Positions 1 to 6,319 of a stretch of DNA of 10,821 nucleotides are shown one piece after another. Under the pieces are notes generated by a model. That model did not search any database, had not been told where the DNA came from, and saw only the letters and a list, made by a program, of their open reading frames with translations. How positions within the stretch are numbered: the stretch's first letter is position 1; each line of letters opens with the position of its first letter. Source of the DNA: Lentisphaeria bacterium (lineage in GTDB: Bacteria; Verrucomicrobiota; Lentisphaeria; Victivallales; UBA1829); contig DXVA01000143.1 in the NCBI GenBank assembly GCA_019408975.1, positions 1 to 10,821 of the forward strand, given 5' to 3'. Made by a program: the position numbers and the translations under genes.

Positions 1-1
1 G

Positions 2-466
2 CTCGAACTGATTCTGCGTTCCTTCGGGCTGTATCTGCCTCTGGCGGCGCTGTTTCTCTTTTACGCGGCAATCGTCTTCGGCTACCGGGCGGGGGCAGCG
101 GCGGCGCTCCTGGCGGCGTGCGGACTCGATTTCATGTCCGGCAATCCGCATCCCTATACCCTGCCCGCTTTCGGGCTCGTGATCGGGCTGTCGTGGTTCT
201 GGCTGAATAAAGTGGAGTCGGAATCCATCTTCCTGCATGTCGTTCCCGGCGCCCTGATCCCTCTGCTGGTCTGGCTCTGCATCCTGCCTTTTTTCCCGGG
301 CTCCCTGCTGCCGAATCTGTTTACACTGATGCCGGATATTGTGATCGCATCCTTTTTCTGCGCGCTCCTGCTCCCGCTGGAGATTTTTCTTTTCGACACA
401 ATGAACGAAAAGCTCGGAATCGACCTTTACACCAACGCAAAAATACGGCTCCATAATCAGAGATGA
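2..466 (+). CDS. mreD: MreD-like rod-shape-determining membrane protein, 5' partial
   Basis: The reading frame is open from the left edge and gives 154 visible residues, so the start lies outside the window. The protein is almost entirely hydrophobic, with about five membrane stretches. It includes the segment GLDFMSGNPHPYTLPAFGL, which resembles the small-residue/LD-x-x-SG region after the second helix of MreD. MreD proteins are usually about 160-175 residues, so only a short N-terminal piece is probably missing. In the family, MreD is an inner-membrane partner of MreC, MreB, PBP2 and RodA in lateral wall synthesis. The gene ends with TGA overlapping the ATG of a PBP2 gene (ATGA), which is the standard mreD-mrdA arrangement and the best support for the call. 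MreD sequences are poorly conserved, so the name rests on hydropathy, this segment and context. Confidence 0.75.
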   Translation, partial: LELILRSFGLYLPLAALFLFYAAIVFGYRAGAAAALLAACGLDFMSGNPHPYTLPAFGLVIGLSWFWLNKVESESIFLHVVPGALIPLLVWLCILPFFPGSLLPNLFTLMPDIVIASFFCALLLPLEIFLFDTMNEKLGIDLYTNAKIRLHNQR

Positions 467-2259
467 ACGATATCGACCCGAAAAACATACAGCCCTTTTT
501 GAGAATCTGCGTCATACTGTTTCTCGTCATGGCGGTCTACGCCGTAATCGGGATCAAGCTCTGGCATATTCAGGTGCTTTCCGGCAATAAATATACCGCG
601 AAGGCGTCGCGCCAGTATGCACGCAAAATCCGGATTCCGGCGGTCCGCGGAAGAATTTTCTCGTCCGACGGCAATCTGCTGGCGGAAAACCGCGCATCCT
701 ATGACGTGGTGTTCCATCTTTCCGAAATGCGCAAGCCGGGGCGCATGAGCAAGACCGTCAATCACATCATGGGCGAACTGGCGCGCGTGTCAGACAGCCT
801 CGGGCGCCGCAGTGAAATAACCGTGATGGATATCCGTCATCACATGAACTATTATCCCGGGCTTCCCATCACGGTATTCAAGGATCTGAATCCTGCGGAA
901 CTGGCGAAAGTCTCCGAACTCACGCCTGTCGTGGAAGGAATGGAAGTCACGGTGGAAACGGCGCGGCATTATCCCTACGGCTCTCTTGCATCCCATCTGA
1001 TCGGCTACGTCGGCCCCAGCGACCCGAGCAAGGCGAATGACCGTAATGAATTCTTCTATTATATCCCGGACACCATCGGCAAAAGCGGCGTGGAGAGTCT
1101 TTATGACGACAAGCTCAAAGGTTCCCCCGGCAAAAAGCTGGTGCTCGTAAACCACAGGGGATTCGTCCATGAAGTCGTCGGGGTACCGATCCCCGCAAGA
1201 AACGGATTCGATCTGGAACTGACCATAGATTCCCGCGCACAGTATCTGGCGGAACGCCTGCTTGGGGACTCCAGCGGGGCAATCGTGCTTCTCGACGCTT
1301 CGAACGGCGCGGTTCTCGCGATGGCATCCACGCCCGGCTTCGACCCGAACCTCTTTGTCCCGCGCATCTCGTCGGCGGAATATTCCAAGCTCCTCAAAAA
1401 CCCGGACAAACCTTTTCTCAACAAAGCGACTCAGGGTAGTTACATGCCGGGCTCCATCGCCAAGCCGCTGGTCGGAATCAGCATGCTGGAAAACGGAGTG
1501 CCGCCGGATCATAAAATCGTCTGCGACGGCTTCACCATGATCGGCACGTCCCGCATCCGGTGCTGGATCTGGTATGCCGGCGGACACGGTCCCGTCGATC
1601 TTCTGCGCGGGCTGGAAATTTCCTGCAACGACTTTTTCATCGAAAACGGAATGCAGCTCGGAGTGGACAAACTTTCCGTGACGTTCGCCTCCGCTGGAAT
1701 CGGCAGCAAAACAGGGTTCCCGCTGTCCGAATCCGCCGGTCTCCTGCCGTCGAGAAACCAGAACAACCGCCGCTGGAACGTCTTCGATACGGCGCTCGTC
1801 TCCATCGGACAGGGCAGAATCGAAGTGACACCGCTTCAGGCGGCGCGCTATACGGCTGCCATCGCCAACGGAGGCACACTCTGGAAACCGTATATCCTCA
1901 AATCACTGCGCTCCACCGATTCCGCCGTCATCCAGGCAACGGCTCCGGAAGCCAACGGGAAACTCGCGGCGAGTCCGCACACTCTGGAACTGATCAGGCA
2001 GGGAATGCACCGTGCGGTCAACGCTCCCCGCGGAGGAGCCAAACAGGCGCGGAACAGCAAGATCGAACTCTCCGGAAAAACAGGAACCGCCGAAGTGGGG
2101 TCGCGGGAAAACCGTTACAAAAATACATGGTTCACCGGATTCGGGACCGATCCCCGCACCGGAAAGACCTATGCCATTACCGTGATGGTCATGCATGGCG
2201 TCGGCGGAGGAAAAACCGCCGCGCCGCTTGCTTCGCGATTCTTTGAGCAATGGCTCTGA
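463..2259 (+). CDS. mrdA: Penicillin-binding protein 2 (peptidoglycan D,D-transpeptidase)
   Basis: This is a 598-residue class B penicillin-binding protein that cross-links peptidoglycan during cell elongation. An N-terminal membrane anchor lies at about residues 14-33, followed by the PBP dimerisation domain (about 55-240; the VRGRIFSSDGNLLAEN block at 61-76 is typical) and the transpeptidase domain (about 255-595). The catalytic motifs are complete: SxxK is S331-I-A-K334, with S331 as the acylated serine; SxN is S387-C-N389; KTG is K539-T-G541. The first motif reads YMPGSIAKP, where YPPGSTFKP is more usual. Translation is probably coupled to mreD through the 4-base ATGA overlap, since only a weak purine run (AGAG) precedes the ATG. 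The length and anchor match PBP2 rather than PBP3/FtsI, and the mreD context agrees. RodA is not encoded immediately downstream. Confidence 0.95.
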   Translation: MNDIDPKNIQPFLRICVILFLVMAVYAVIGIKLWHIQVLSGNKYTAKASRQYARKIRIPAVRGRIFSSDGNLLAENRASYDVVFHLSEMRKPGRMSKTVNHIMGELARVSDSLGRRSEITVMDIRHHMNYYPGLPITVFKDLNPAELAKVSELTPVVEGMEVTVETARHYPYGSLASHLIGYVGPSDPSKANDRNEFFYYIPDTIGKSGVESLYDDKLKGSPGKKLVLVNHRGFVHEVVGVPIPARNGFDLELTIDSRAQYLAERLLGDSSGAIVLLDASNGAVLAMASTPGFDPNLFVPRISSAEYSKLLKNPDKPFLNKATQGSYMPGSIAKPLVGISMLENGVPPDHKIVCDGFTMIGTSRIRCWIWYAGGHGPVDLLRGLEISCNDFFIENGMQLGVDKLSVTFASAGIGSKTGFPLSESAGLLPSRNQNNRRWNVFDTALVSIGQGRIEVTPLQAARYTAAIANGGTLWKPYILKSLRSTDSAVIQATAPEANGKLAASPHTLELIRQGMHRAVNAPRGGAKQARNSKIELSGKTGTAEVGSRENRYKNTWFTGFGTDPRTGKTYAITVMVMHGVGGGKTAAPLASRFFEQWL

Positions 2260-2284
2260 ACCGGCCGAGTCAGAACGGATAATT

Positions 2285-2315
2285 TTGAGCGCGCAGCTTG
2301 ATTTTTCCGTATTAT
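2285..2315 (+). promoter_or_regulatory. Weak candidate promoter for the secreted-protein gene
   Basis: In the 96-bp gap after mrdA, TTGAGC (2285-2290) and TATTAT (2310-2315) could form a sigma-70 type pair, but the 19-bp spacing is long. No hairpin terminator is visible after mrdA, so readthrough from the mre operon is also possible. Confidence 0.25.
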
Positions 2316-2355
2316 GTGTCAAATTGATACGAAGATCATAACAAGGGGGTGTCTC

Positions 2356-3438
2356 ATGTTCAAACTGAAATATGCCGCAGTGCTTCTGCTGGTATCTTCC
2401 GCCGTCCAGCTTCACGCCGACGGAATCGCAAAGCATCTGGACAGCGGCGGCGACTGTTATTTTCATATCAGGAAAAAGGTCTCCGCGCACTCCCGGCATA
2501 CCGCGGACGAATCCCGTTACAGACAGGTTTTCCGGTCCATCCTGACCGATGCCGGGTTCGATTCGCTCGAAGGTTTCGGGGCAAGCTCCATAAGACTGGA
2601 CAACGGATATCGCCGGAACAGGATATTTTTTCAGGAAAAACCTTCTGCGGAAAAAACGCGGTATCTCTGCTGGAATCTCATGAACGGCACGCAGGCAGAC
2701 ATCAGGGAACAGGCGTCAATCTTTCCCGAAGACAGTATCGCAGCCGGGCTCTGGCAGATTGATTTCGCCCGCATTCTGACATTCGCAAAAGAGCAGTTTG
2801 CAAAGTACGGACGCAAAAAAATGCTCGGGGCAATCAGGACAACGGGGAATATCATGCGCAAATGCGGATTTGAACCGGCAATAATTTTCGACTCCTACGC
2901 GGGAACGATCGGTTATGCCGCCGTAACAGATGCCGGCGCGGAACATTCATGGATTCCTTTCTCCTCGGCTCTCTACATCAGGTGCAAAGACAATCGTATT
3001 TTCCGCATGTTCGCAGACAAACTGCCTTCCATATTAACCCGCACCGCCGGAAAGCAGGAAGGCAATATGGCATATGTACTCCCCCTGCCCTTCACCCGCT
3101 TTGCATTCTGTTTCGCTTACAGCCGCGATTATGTCGTCTTTGCAAGTTCCGTCCCGATGATGGAAAAAGTTTTCACAGCCCTGTCGGGGGGGAAATCTCT
3201 CGCCTCAAACAACACCTTTCTGAAGCTGGCGGCAAACCTGTCCTCCAAAGGGAACTGTTTCTTCTATTCCTCCGAAACCATCTATGCCACGTTCAAAACG
3301 ACAGACCAATACCCGAAATGGTTCATTAACGTTTTTCTGCCTGCGCTCGGCTTCGCGCCCGAAAAGGAAAAACTGATACAGGTCACACGCACTCCGGACG
3401 GTATTCTCCGGCAGGAGGTCTCAGTGGGCAGTGATTAG
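2356..3438 (+). CDS. Secreted protein of unknown function, possibly DUF3352-like
   Basis: A 360-residue protein is predicted from the ATG at 2356, which has a strong ribosome site (AAGGGGGTG, 2343-2351). An in-frame ATG at 2314 lacks one and would put 14 extra residues before the signal peptide. Residues 1-21 form a classic signal peptide (MFKLKYAAVLLLVSSAVQLHA), with likely cleavage before D22, so the protein is probably periplasmic. No enzyme motif is recognised. The stretch at about 255-304 (a YVVFASS strand, a helix, then a SLASNNTFLKLAANL run and CFFY) resembles the repeated units of DUF3352-type secreted proteins seen in PVC bacteria. That comparison is from memory and tentative. The last four residues (357-360) and the TAG stop are encoded by the heptamer array that begins at 3423, so the original C-terminus may have been altered. 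Confidence 0.8.
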   Translation: MFKLKYAAVLLLVSSAVQLHADGIAKHLDSGGDCYFHIRKKVSAHSRHTADESRYRQVFRSILTDAGFDSLEGFGASSIRLDNGYRRNRIFFQEKPSAEKTRYLCWNLMNGTQADIREQASIFPEDSIAAGLWQIDFARILTFAKEQFAKYGRKKMLGAIRTTGNIMRKCGFEPAIIFDSYAGTIGYAAVTDAGAEHSWIPFSSALYIRCKDNRIFRMFADKLPSILTRTAGKQEGNMAYVLPLPFTRFAFCFAYSRDYVVFASSVPMMEKVFTALSGGKSLASNNTFLKLAANLSSKGNCFFYSSETIYATFKTTDQYPKWFINVFLPALGFAPEKEKLIQVTRTPDGILRQEVSVGSD

Positions 3439-3576
3439 TGGTTAGTGGTTAGTGGGCAGTGGTCAGTGGTCAGTGGGTAGTGGTCAGTGGTTAGTGATTA
3501 GTGGGTAGTGATTAGTGATTAGTGGTTAGTGAGCAGTGGGCTGAGATTAGTGGTCAGTAGGCAGTGGTCAGTGGTT
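3423..3576 (+). repeat. Left heptamer array, 22 in-phase 7-bp units
   Basis: The stretch divides without a gap into 22 units of 7 bp. Most units fit AGTGRYY (AGTGATT, AGTGGTT, AGTGGTC, AGTGGGT, AGTGGGC); odd units include AGTGAGC, TGAGATT and AGTAGGC. Because 7 is not a multiple of 3, the TAG created at unit junctions (T|AG) and the TGA inside AGTGATT fall in every frame. The array supplies the stop of the secreted-protein gene on the plus strand. On the minus strand it supplies the C-terminal tail and stop of the IVP-family gene. Confidence 0.95.
3486..3558 (+). repeat. Left arm of a perfect 73-bp inverted repeat
   Basis: The sequence equals the reverse complement of 4002-4074 at all 73 positions. 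The match includes the irregular units AGTGAGC, AGTGGGC and TGAGATT in the same order, so it reflects a shared ancestor or copying rather than random array similarity. Beyond the inner end the match can resume if one 7-bp unit (AGTAGGC, left arm only) is treated as an indel. Confidence 0.95.
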
Positions 3577-3926
3577 AAACGAGAACGAATTGTATTAAGC
3601 ATTTTACCTATTTGGGTAATCAGATTCTGGGCATATTGTGCATCGGCTTCTTGTATGTATCCTAATTTGATTGCAATAAGGAGTTGAGTTTCTACTTCCG
3701 CCAATGAACCATTGGCGATAGAAAGAAAATTTAGAAATTCCGCTTTAGATTGCCGTCCTTGACCTTCTGCAATATTCGATGGTATTGAAACTGCTGCACG
3801 GCATATCTGATTCGTAAGAGCATACATTTCTTCTTTGGGAAAATGTTTTACCAGATGGTATATAATTAGAGTCAACTCCATTGATTTTTGCCAGACAACG
3901 AGTTCCTTAAAATTTTTTACAGCCAT
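3519..3926 (-). CDS. Four-helix-bundle protein, 23S rRNA intervening-sequence (IVP) family
   Basis: This 135-residue protein is typical of the IVP family (TIGR02436/PF05635 type). The hallmark block is residues 36-60, with ALTNQICRAAVSIPSNIAEG followed by QGRQS, and SLAEVETQLLIAIKLGY (74-90) forms the next helix. A ribosome site, AGAGGTG (minus strand of 3931-3937), lies 4 bases before the ATG. The family is known from open reading frames inside 23S rRNA intervening sequences and is related in fold to Avd, the helper protein of diversity-generating retroelements. Its biochemical role is unclear; nucleic-acid binding is a common suggestion. The core ends near residue 117. Residues 118-135 (TTDHCLLTTNLSPLLTNH) are translated heptamer array and are unlikely to be ancestral. 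The gene is A+T-rich compared with its neighbours and points the same way as rnhC, 213 bp downstream of it. Confidence 0.9.
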   Translation of the reverse strand: MAVKNFKELVVWQKSMELTLIIYHLVKHFPKEEMYALTNQICRAAVSIPSNIAEGQGRQSKAEFLNFLSIANGSLAEVETQLLIAIKLGYIQEADAQYAQNLITQIGKMLNTIRSRLTTDHCLLTTNLSPLLTNH

Positions 3927-3952
3927 TCTTCACCTCTGATCATCACTACAAA

Positions 3953-3981
3953 AATATAAAACATACACTAACCACTAACCA
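3953..3981 (-). promoter_or_regulatory. Weak candidate promoter for the IVP-family gene
   Basis: On the minus strand, TATATT (3953-3958) sits in the A+T-rich leader. At 17-bp spacing the -35 position is TGGTTA (3976-3981), which falls inside the first heptamers of the right array. The -35 match is poor (3 of 6), so this is tentative. Confidence 0.25.
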
Positions 3982-4144
3982 CTAATCACTAACCACTGAC
4001 CACTGACCACTAATCTCAGCCCACTGCTCACTAACCACTAATCACTAATCACTACCCACTAATCACTAACCACTAATCACTAACCACTAATCACTAACCA
4101 CTAATCACTAACCACTGACCACTAGCCACTGACCACTAATCACT
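3970..4144 (-). repeat. Right heptamer array, 25 in-phase 7-bp units, inverted relative to the left
   Basis: Read on the minus strand from 4144, the array is 25 gap-free 7-bp units of AGTGATT, AGTGGTT, AGTGGTC, AGTGGGT and variants. It ends with a degenerate unit (AGTGTAT, 3963-3969) next to the IVP leader. Its outer half is a regular alternation of AGTGATT and AGTGGTT, suggesting local expansion. The outermost unit supplies the TGA stop of rnhC. Confidence 0.95.
4002..4074 (-). repeat. Right arm of the perfect 73-bp inverted repeat
   Basis: This is the exact reverse complement of 3486-3558. The two arms enclose 443 bp containing most of the IVP gene. In a transcript spanning both arms they could pair into a long stem. 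Confidence 0.95.
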
Positions 4145-5111
4145 TCCTCCACGGCGTTTTCTCCGGAACGGGAAGTCCGAGCGCTTTATAGGAATTGCGG
4201 AAATGCATCTTGGCGACCTGCCGCAACAGCGTTTCACCTCCGGCAATTGCAAGCTGCTTCGCGATCCTGTCCACCTGCTCTCCGGCGCCTTTCGGAAGCA
4301 CAACACCGTTTTTTTCTCCGAGCTCCGTCATACGGCGGACAAACTCCGCGCGCGCCATGATGGAAGCTGCGGCGACAGCGATATCGCTTTCCGCTTTGGT
4401 CCGCTGCTCCAGCCGGATGCTCCTGCCACCTTTCAGCAGGGCATTTTTGATCAGGCTCTCATCTCCGAATTTATCCGCAAGCGCGGCATTGCATTCAGGA
4501 GCTTTCAACAACAAATTCTCAAGAGCGCGGGCATGTCCCCAGGCAAGCAGACGGTTCAGGCTCCTGATTTTTTCATAGAAATTGTTGTATGCCTCCGGAC
4601 CGATTGCAACCACGGCAAGCTTATTGTTCACCAGACGCCGTATTTCTGCGGCAATCCGCGTGATCATCTTGTCATTCTTGATCATTTTTGAGTCCCTGAC
4701 ACCGATATCGGCAAGTTTGCGGGCAGTCTCTTCATCCCCGACGAAAACGGAGGATATCACAAGCGGGCCGAAGAAATCCCCCTTCCCGCTTTCATCCATT
4801 CCGGCATGGGGGTAAAACGGCGCGGCAGGTTCAGCTTTTTGCTCCGGGTCGGACTCGAACGCCTTTTCCTTCAGGATTTCAGGTTCAAGAATGAACTCGA
4901 CGAAATCCCGGGCATTCGCCCCCTGCACCACCAGTTTTCCACTCTGATATGCGGCAACGGAAACCTTTTCCGACAATGCCTTGAAAACCATGTAGGGAGC
5001 ATCGACAACAGCCCAGTTCCTTTCTTTCAATATTTCCTGCAGAGCAAGCATTTCCGGTTTAAGAAGTTCAAAAACGAAATTTTTCCGGGGTTGAGAAGCG
5101 TTTGTATCCAT
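4140..5111 (-). CDS. rnhC: Ribonuclease HIII
   Basis: A 323-residue enzyme that cuts the RNA strand of RNA/DNA hybrids in the cytoplasm, helping to remove R-loops and primers. The N-terminal region (about 10-85) fits the TBP-like substrate-binding domain that separates RNase HIII from HII. The catalytic domain begins with DESGKGDFFGP (106-116). The expected DEDD set is D106, E107, D213 (in ADKF) and D243 (in ESDIAVAAASIMAR), with DSK at 140-142. Length and N-terminal domain favour HIII over HII. The ATG at 5111 has an AGGA ribosome site five bases upstream. The TGA stop lies in the outermost heptamer of the right array, so the end of the gene abuts the cassette; the terminal EKTPWRK is unique sequence. 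Confidence 0.93.
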   Translation of the reverse strand: MDTNASQPRKNFVFELLKPEMLALQEILKERNWAVVDAPYMVFKALSEKVSVAAYQSGKLVVQGANARDFVEFILEPEILKEKAFESDPEQKAEPAAPFYPHAGMDESGKGDFFGPLVISSVFVGDEETARKLADIGVRDSKMIKNDKMITRIAAEIRRLVNNKLAVVAIGPEAYNNFYEKIRSLNRLLAWGHARALENLLLKAPECNAALADKFGDESLIKNALLKGGRSIRLEQRTKAESDIAVAAASIMARAEFVRRMTELGEKNGVVLPKGAGEQVDRIAKQLAIAGGETLLRQVAKMHFRNSYKALGLPVPEKTPWRK

Positions 5112-5138
5112 ATTTTCCTGAAAGAATGCCTTTTTCTA

Positions 5139-5190
5139 TATAAATTTTCTCTTTGACACGTTTGACAAAATAAACTTTACAATATAGATT
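5139..5190. promoter_or_regulatory. Candidate divergent promoter region between rnhC and the secreted-protein gene
   Basis: The 149-bp divergent gap is A+T-rich. On the plus strand, TTGACA (5162-5167) with TAGATT (5185-5190) at 17-bp spacing is a reasonable sigma-70 pair, and a second TTGACA lies at 5153-5158. On the minus strand, TTGTCA (5163-5168) and TTTATA (5139-5144) at 18-bp spacing could serve rnhC. The near-palindrome TTTGACAAA would then act as the -35 for both directions. This is read by eye only. Confidence 0.4.
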
Positions 5191-5260
5191 AGGTTGCGTG
5201 TTTTTCCAAAACGCTTTCAGGAAAAATAACAGGAAATAATTAAGATAAGGAAAAGCAAAT

Positions 5261-6229
5261 ATGCGGAAAGTGTTGACCATCTGCTCTATATTTTCATTTG
5301 CGGCAGTCCTCAGCGCCCAGATTGCGCGCCCGCCCATGGATCCGATGATGAATCCGGATTACAATCCGAATAACCCCAATAAGAAGAAAGAGGTCAAACG
5401 AGTCGTTTTCAAGGATAAGGTATCTTCCAGCGCTTATCCGTTATCCAATAAACGTGTAAAGCAGATCAATGAGGTAGTGAAAGGTTTTCTCGACCGCAAT
5501 GAAAAACTCAATGACGAAGCGGTTGTGGACACTATTTATGAACAGGTTGGAAAATTTGTGCCCCTGACCCCGGAAAAGCCTGCGGACATCAGAAAATTTG
5601 AAGATTTCCAGAAAGAAATTACGCCGGTCGTCAATAAAAAATACCCTCTTGACCCCAAACAGATTCGCGAGGAAGCCGAAAAGGAAGCTGAAAAGAAGTT
5701 TACGATGTACAAGCCGCAGGAACAGGTCAAAGTCTTTTATCAGCGCGGCAGAAGCGTCTACTCGATCAAAGGCACTTTTTACGGTTTCGGCGGCGGCAGC
5801 ATTCAGGTCAATGAGCGCCATATCGCCATGTTCGACCTGCTTCCGGAGTCGCGGATCAAATTCGACAAAGCCTACAATCAGAAGGCGAAAGAAGAATTCA
5901 TCAACAAAAAAGTCATGGATTACACCAATAAGAAATATGCGTTTTCCAACGATCTTTTCCGCAAGGCTCAGGCACAGCAGCGCACGTCCAATGAAAAACT
6001 CGGTTACATTTACGCAGACCGTAAATGGAATACCGCAAAGAAACTGACGGACGATGCGATCGCGGAAGCCAAAGTCGAAGCCGCGCGCAGAGAGGAAGAA
6101 GCCAAACTGAAAGCCGAAGAGGAACGCAAGAAAAAGGCTATGGAGAATCCCGGCGAATATATGCCGAATGATCCTCAGAATCCAAATGCAAATATGGGCG
6201 ACGGATACGCTCCGAATCCAGCCTATTGA
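5261..6229 (+). CDS. Secreted Lys/Glu-rich protein of unknown function
   Basis: This 322-residue protein has a signal peptide (1-19, MRKVLTICSIFSFAAVLSA, cleavage before Q20). A Pro/Asn/Met-rich stretch (22-40) follows, then a charged, mostly helical region (45-150). A predicted small beta domain lies at about 154-201 (VKVFYQRGRSVYSIKG..., GGGSIQVNE), with spacing reminiscent of SH3-like or SHD1-type domains of PVC-group secreted proteins. After this comes a Lys/Glu/Ala-rich likely coiled coil (about 263-294) and a Pro/Asn-rich tail. No enzymatic motif or cysteine cluster is seen after the signal. The ribosome site is AAGGAAAA upstream of the ATG at 5261. The gene is probably monocistronic, with its own promoter region and a strong terminator. 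A periplasmic or envelope structural role is plausible but unproven. Confidence 0.8.
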   Translation: MRKVLTICSIFSFAAVLSAQIARPPMDPMMNPDYNPNNPNKKKEVKRVVFKDKVSSSAYPLSNKRVKQINEVVKGFLDRNEKLNDEAVVDTIYEQVGKFVPLTPEKPADIRKFEDFQKEITPVVNKKYPLDPKQIREEAEKEAEKKFTMYKPQEQVKVFYQRGRSVYSIKGTFYGFGGGSIQVNERHIAMFDLLPESRIKFDKAYNQKAKEEFINKKVMDYTNKKYAFSNDLFRKAQAQQRTSNEKLGYIYADRKWNTAKKLTDDAIAEAKVEAARREEEAKLKAEEERKKKAMENPGEYMPNDPQNPNANMGDGYAPNPAY

Positions 6230-6251
6230 CGAAAAGACGGAATATTAATGC

Positions 6252-6286
6252 AAAAGCCGGTGAGAAAAAATCTCTCCGGCTTTTTT
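6252..6286 (+). terminator. Rho-independent terminator, usable from both sides
   Basis: AAGCCGGTGAGA pairs with TCTCTCCGGCTT (12-bp stem with one T-T mismatch) around an A-rich loop. The plus strand continues with a run of Ts through 6286, just downstream of the gene ending at 6229. On the minus strand the stem is followed by TTTT, so it may also end the ade-hpt transcript, which finishes at 6320. Confidence 0.9.
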
Positions 6287-6319
6287 GTGCGGAACGTCAA
6301 AGAGCGGTAAAGATATTTT

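Larger units (their letters stand above)
3423..4144. mobile_element. Putative inserted cassette: IVP-family gene between inverted heptamer arrays
   Basis: The block consists of the left array (3423-3576), an A+T-rich core with one gene (3577-3969) and the right array (3970-4144, opposite orientation). The arrays share a perfect 73-bp inverted repeat. The core is visibly richer in A+T than the flanking genes, which suggests foreign origin. The ends coincide with the stop codons of two convergent genes. No transposase, recombinase or reverse transcriptase is encoded and no clear target-site duplication is seen. Mobility is therefore inferred from structure, and any movement would depend on functions supplied elsewhere. 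Confidence 0.55.

Noticed and set aside
790..1587. Long antisense reading frame opposite mrdA
   Set aside because: It lies fully within the mrdA frame complement, lacks family motifs and has no ribosome site; the mrdA motifs are unmistakable.
2314..2355. Upstream ATG start for the secreted-protein gene
   Set aside because: It has no ribosome site and would precede the signal peptide with a polar 14-residue stretch; the ATG at 2356 has AAGGGGGTG.
3519..3926. Avd of a diversity-generating retroelement
   Set aside because: The fold family is related, but no reverse transcriptase, template repeat or variable repeat is present; the SIPSNIAEG block fits the IVP family.
3423..4144. CRISPR array
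   Set aside because: The units are contiguous 7-mers with no spacers, the two arrays are in opposite orientation, and there are no cas genes.
3410..4155. Target-site duplication around the cassette
   Set aside because: Both sides have a GGAGG in inverted sense near the array ends (one part of rnhC coding, one part of the other gene), but there is no direct repeat of useful length; treated as chance.
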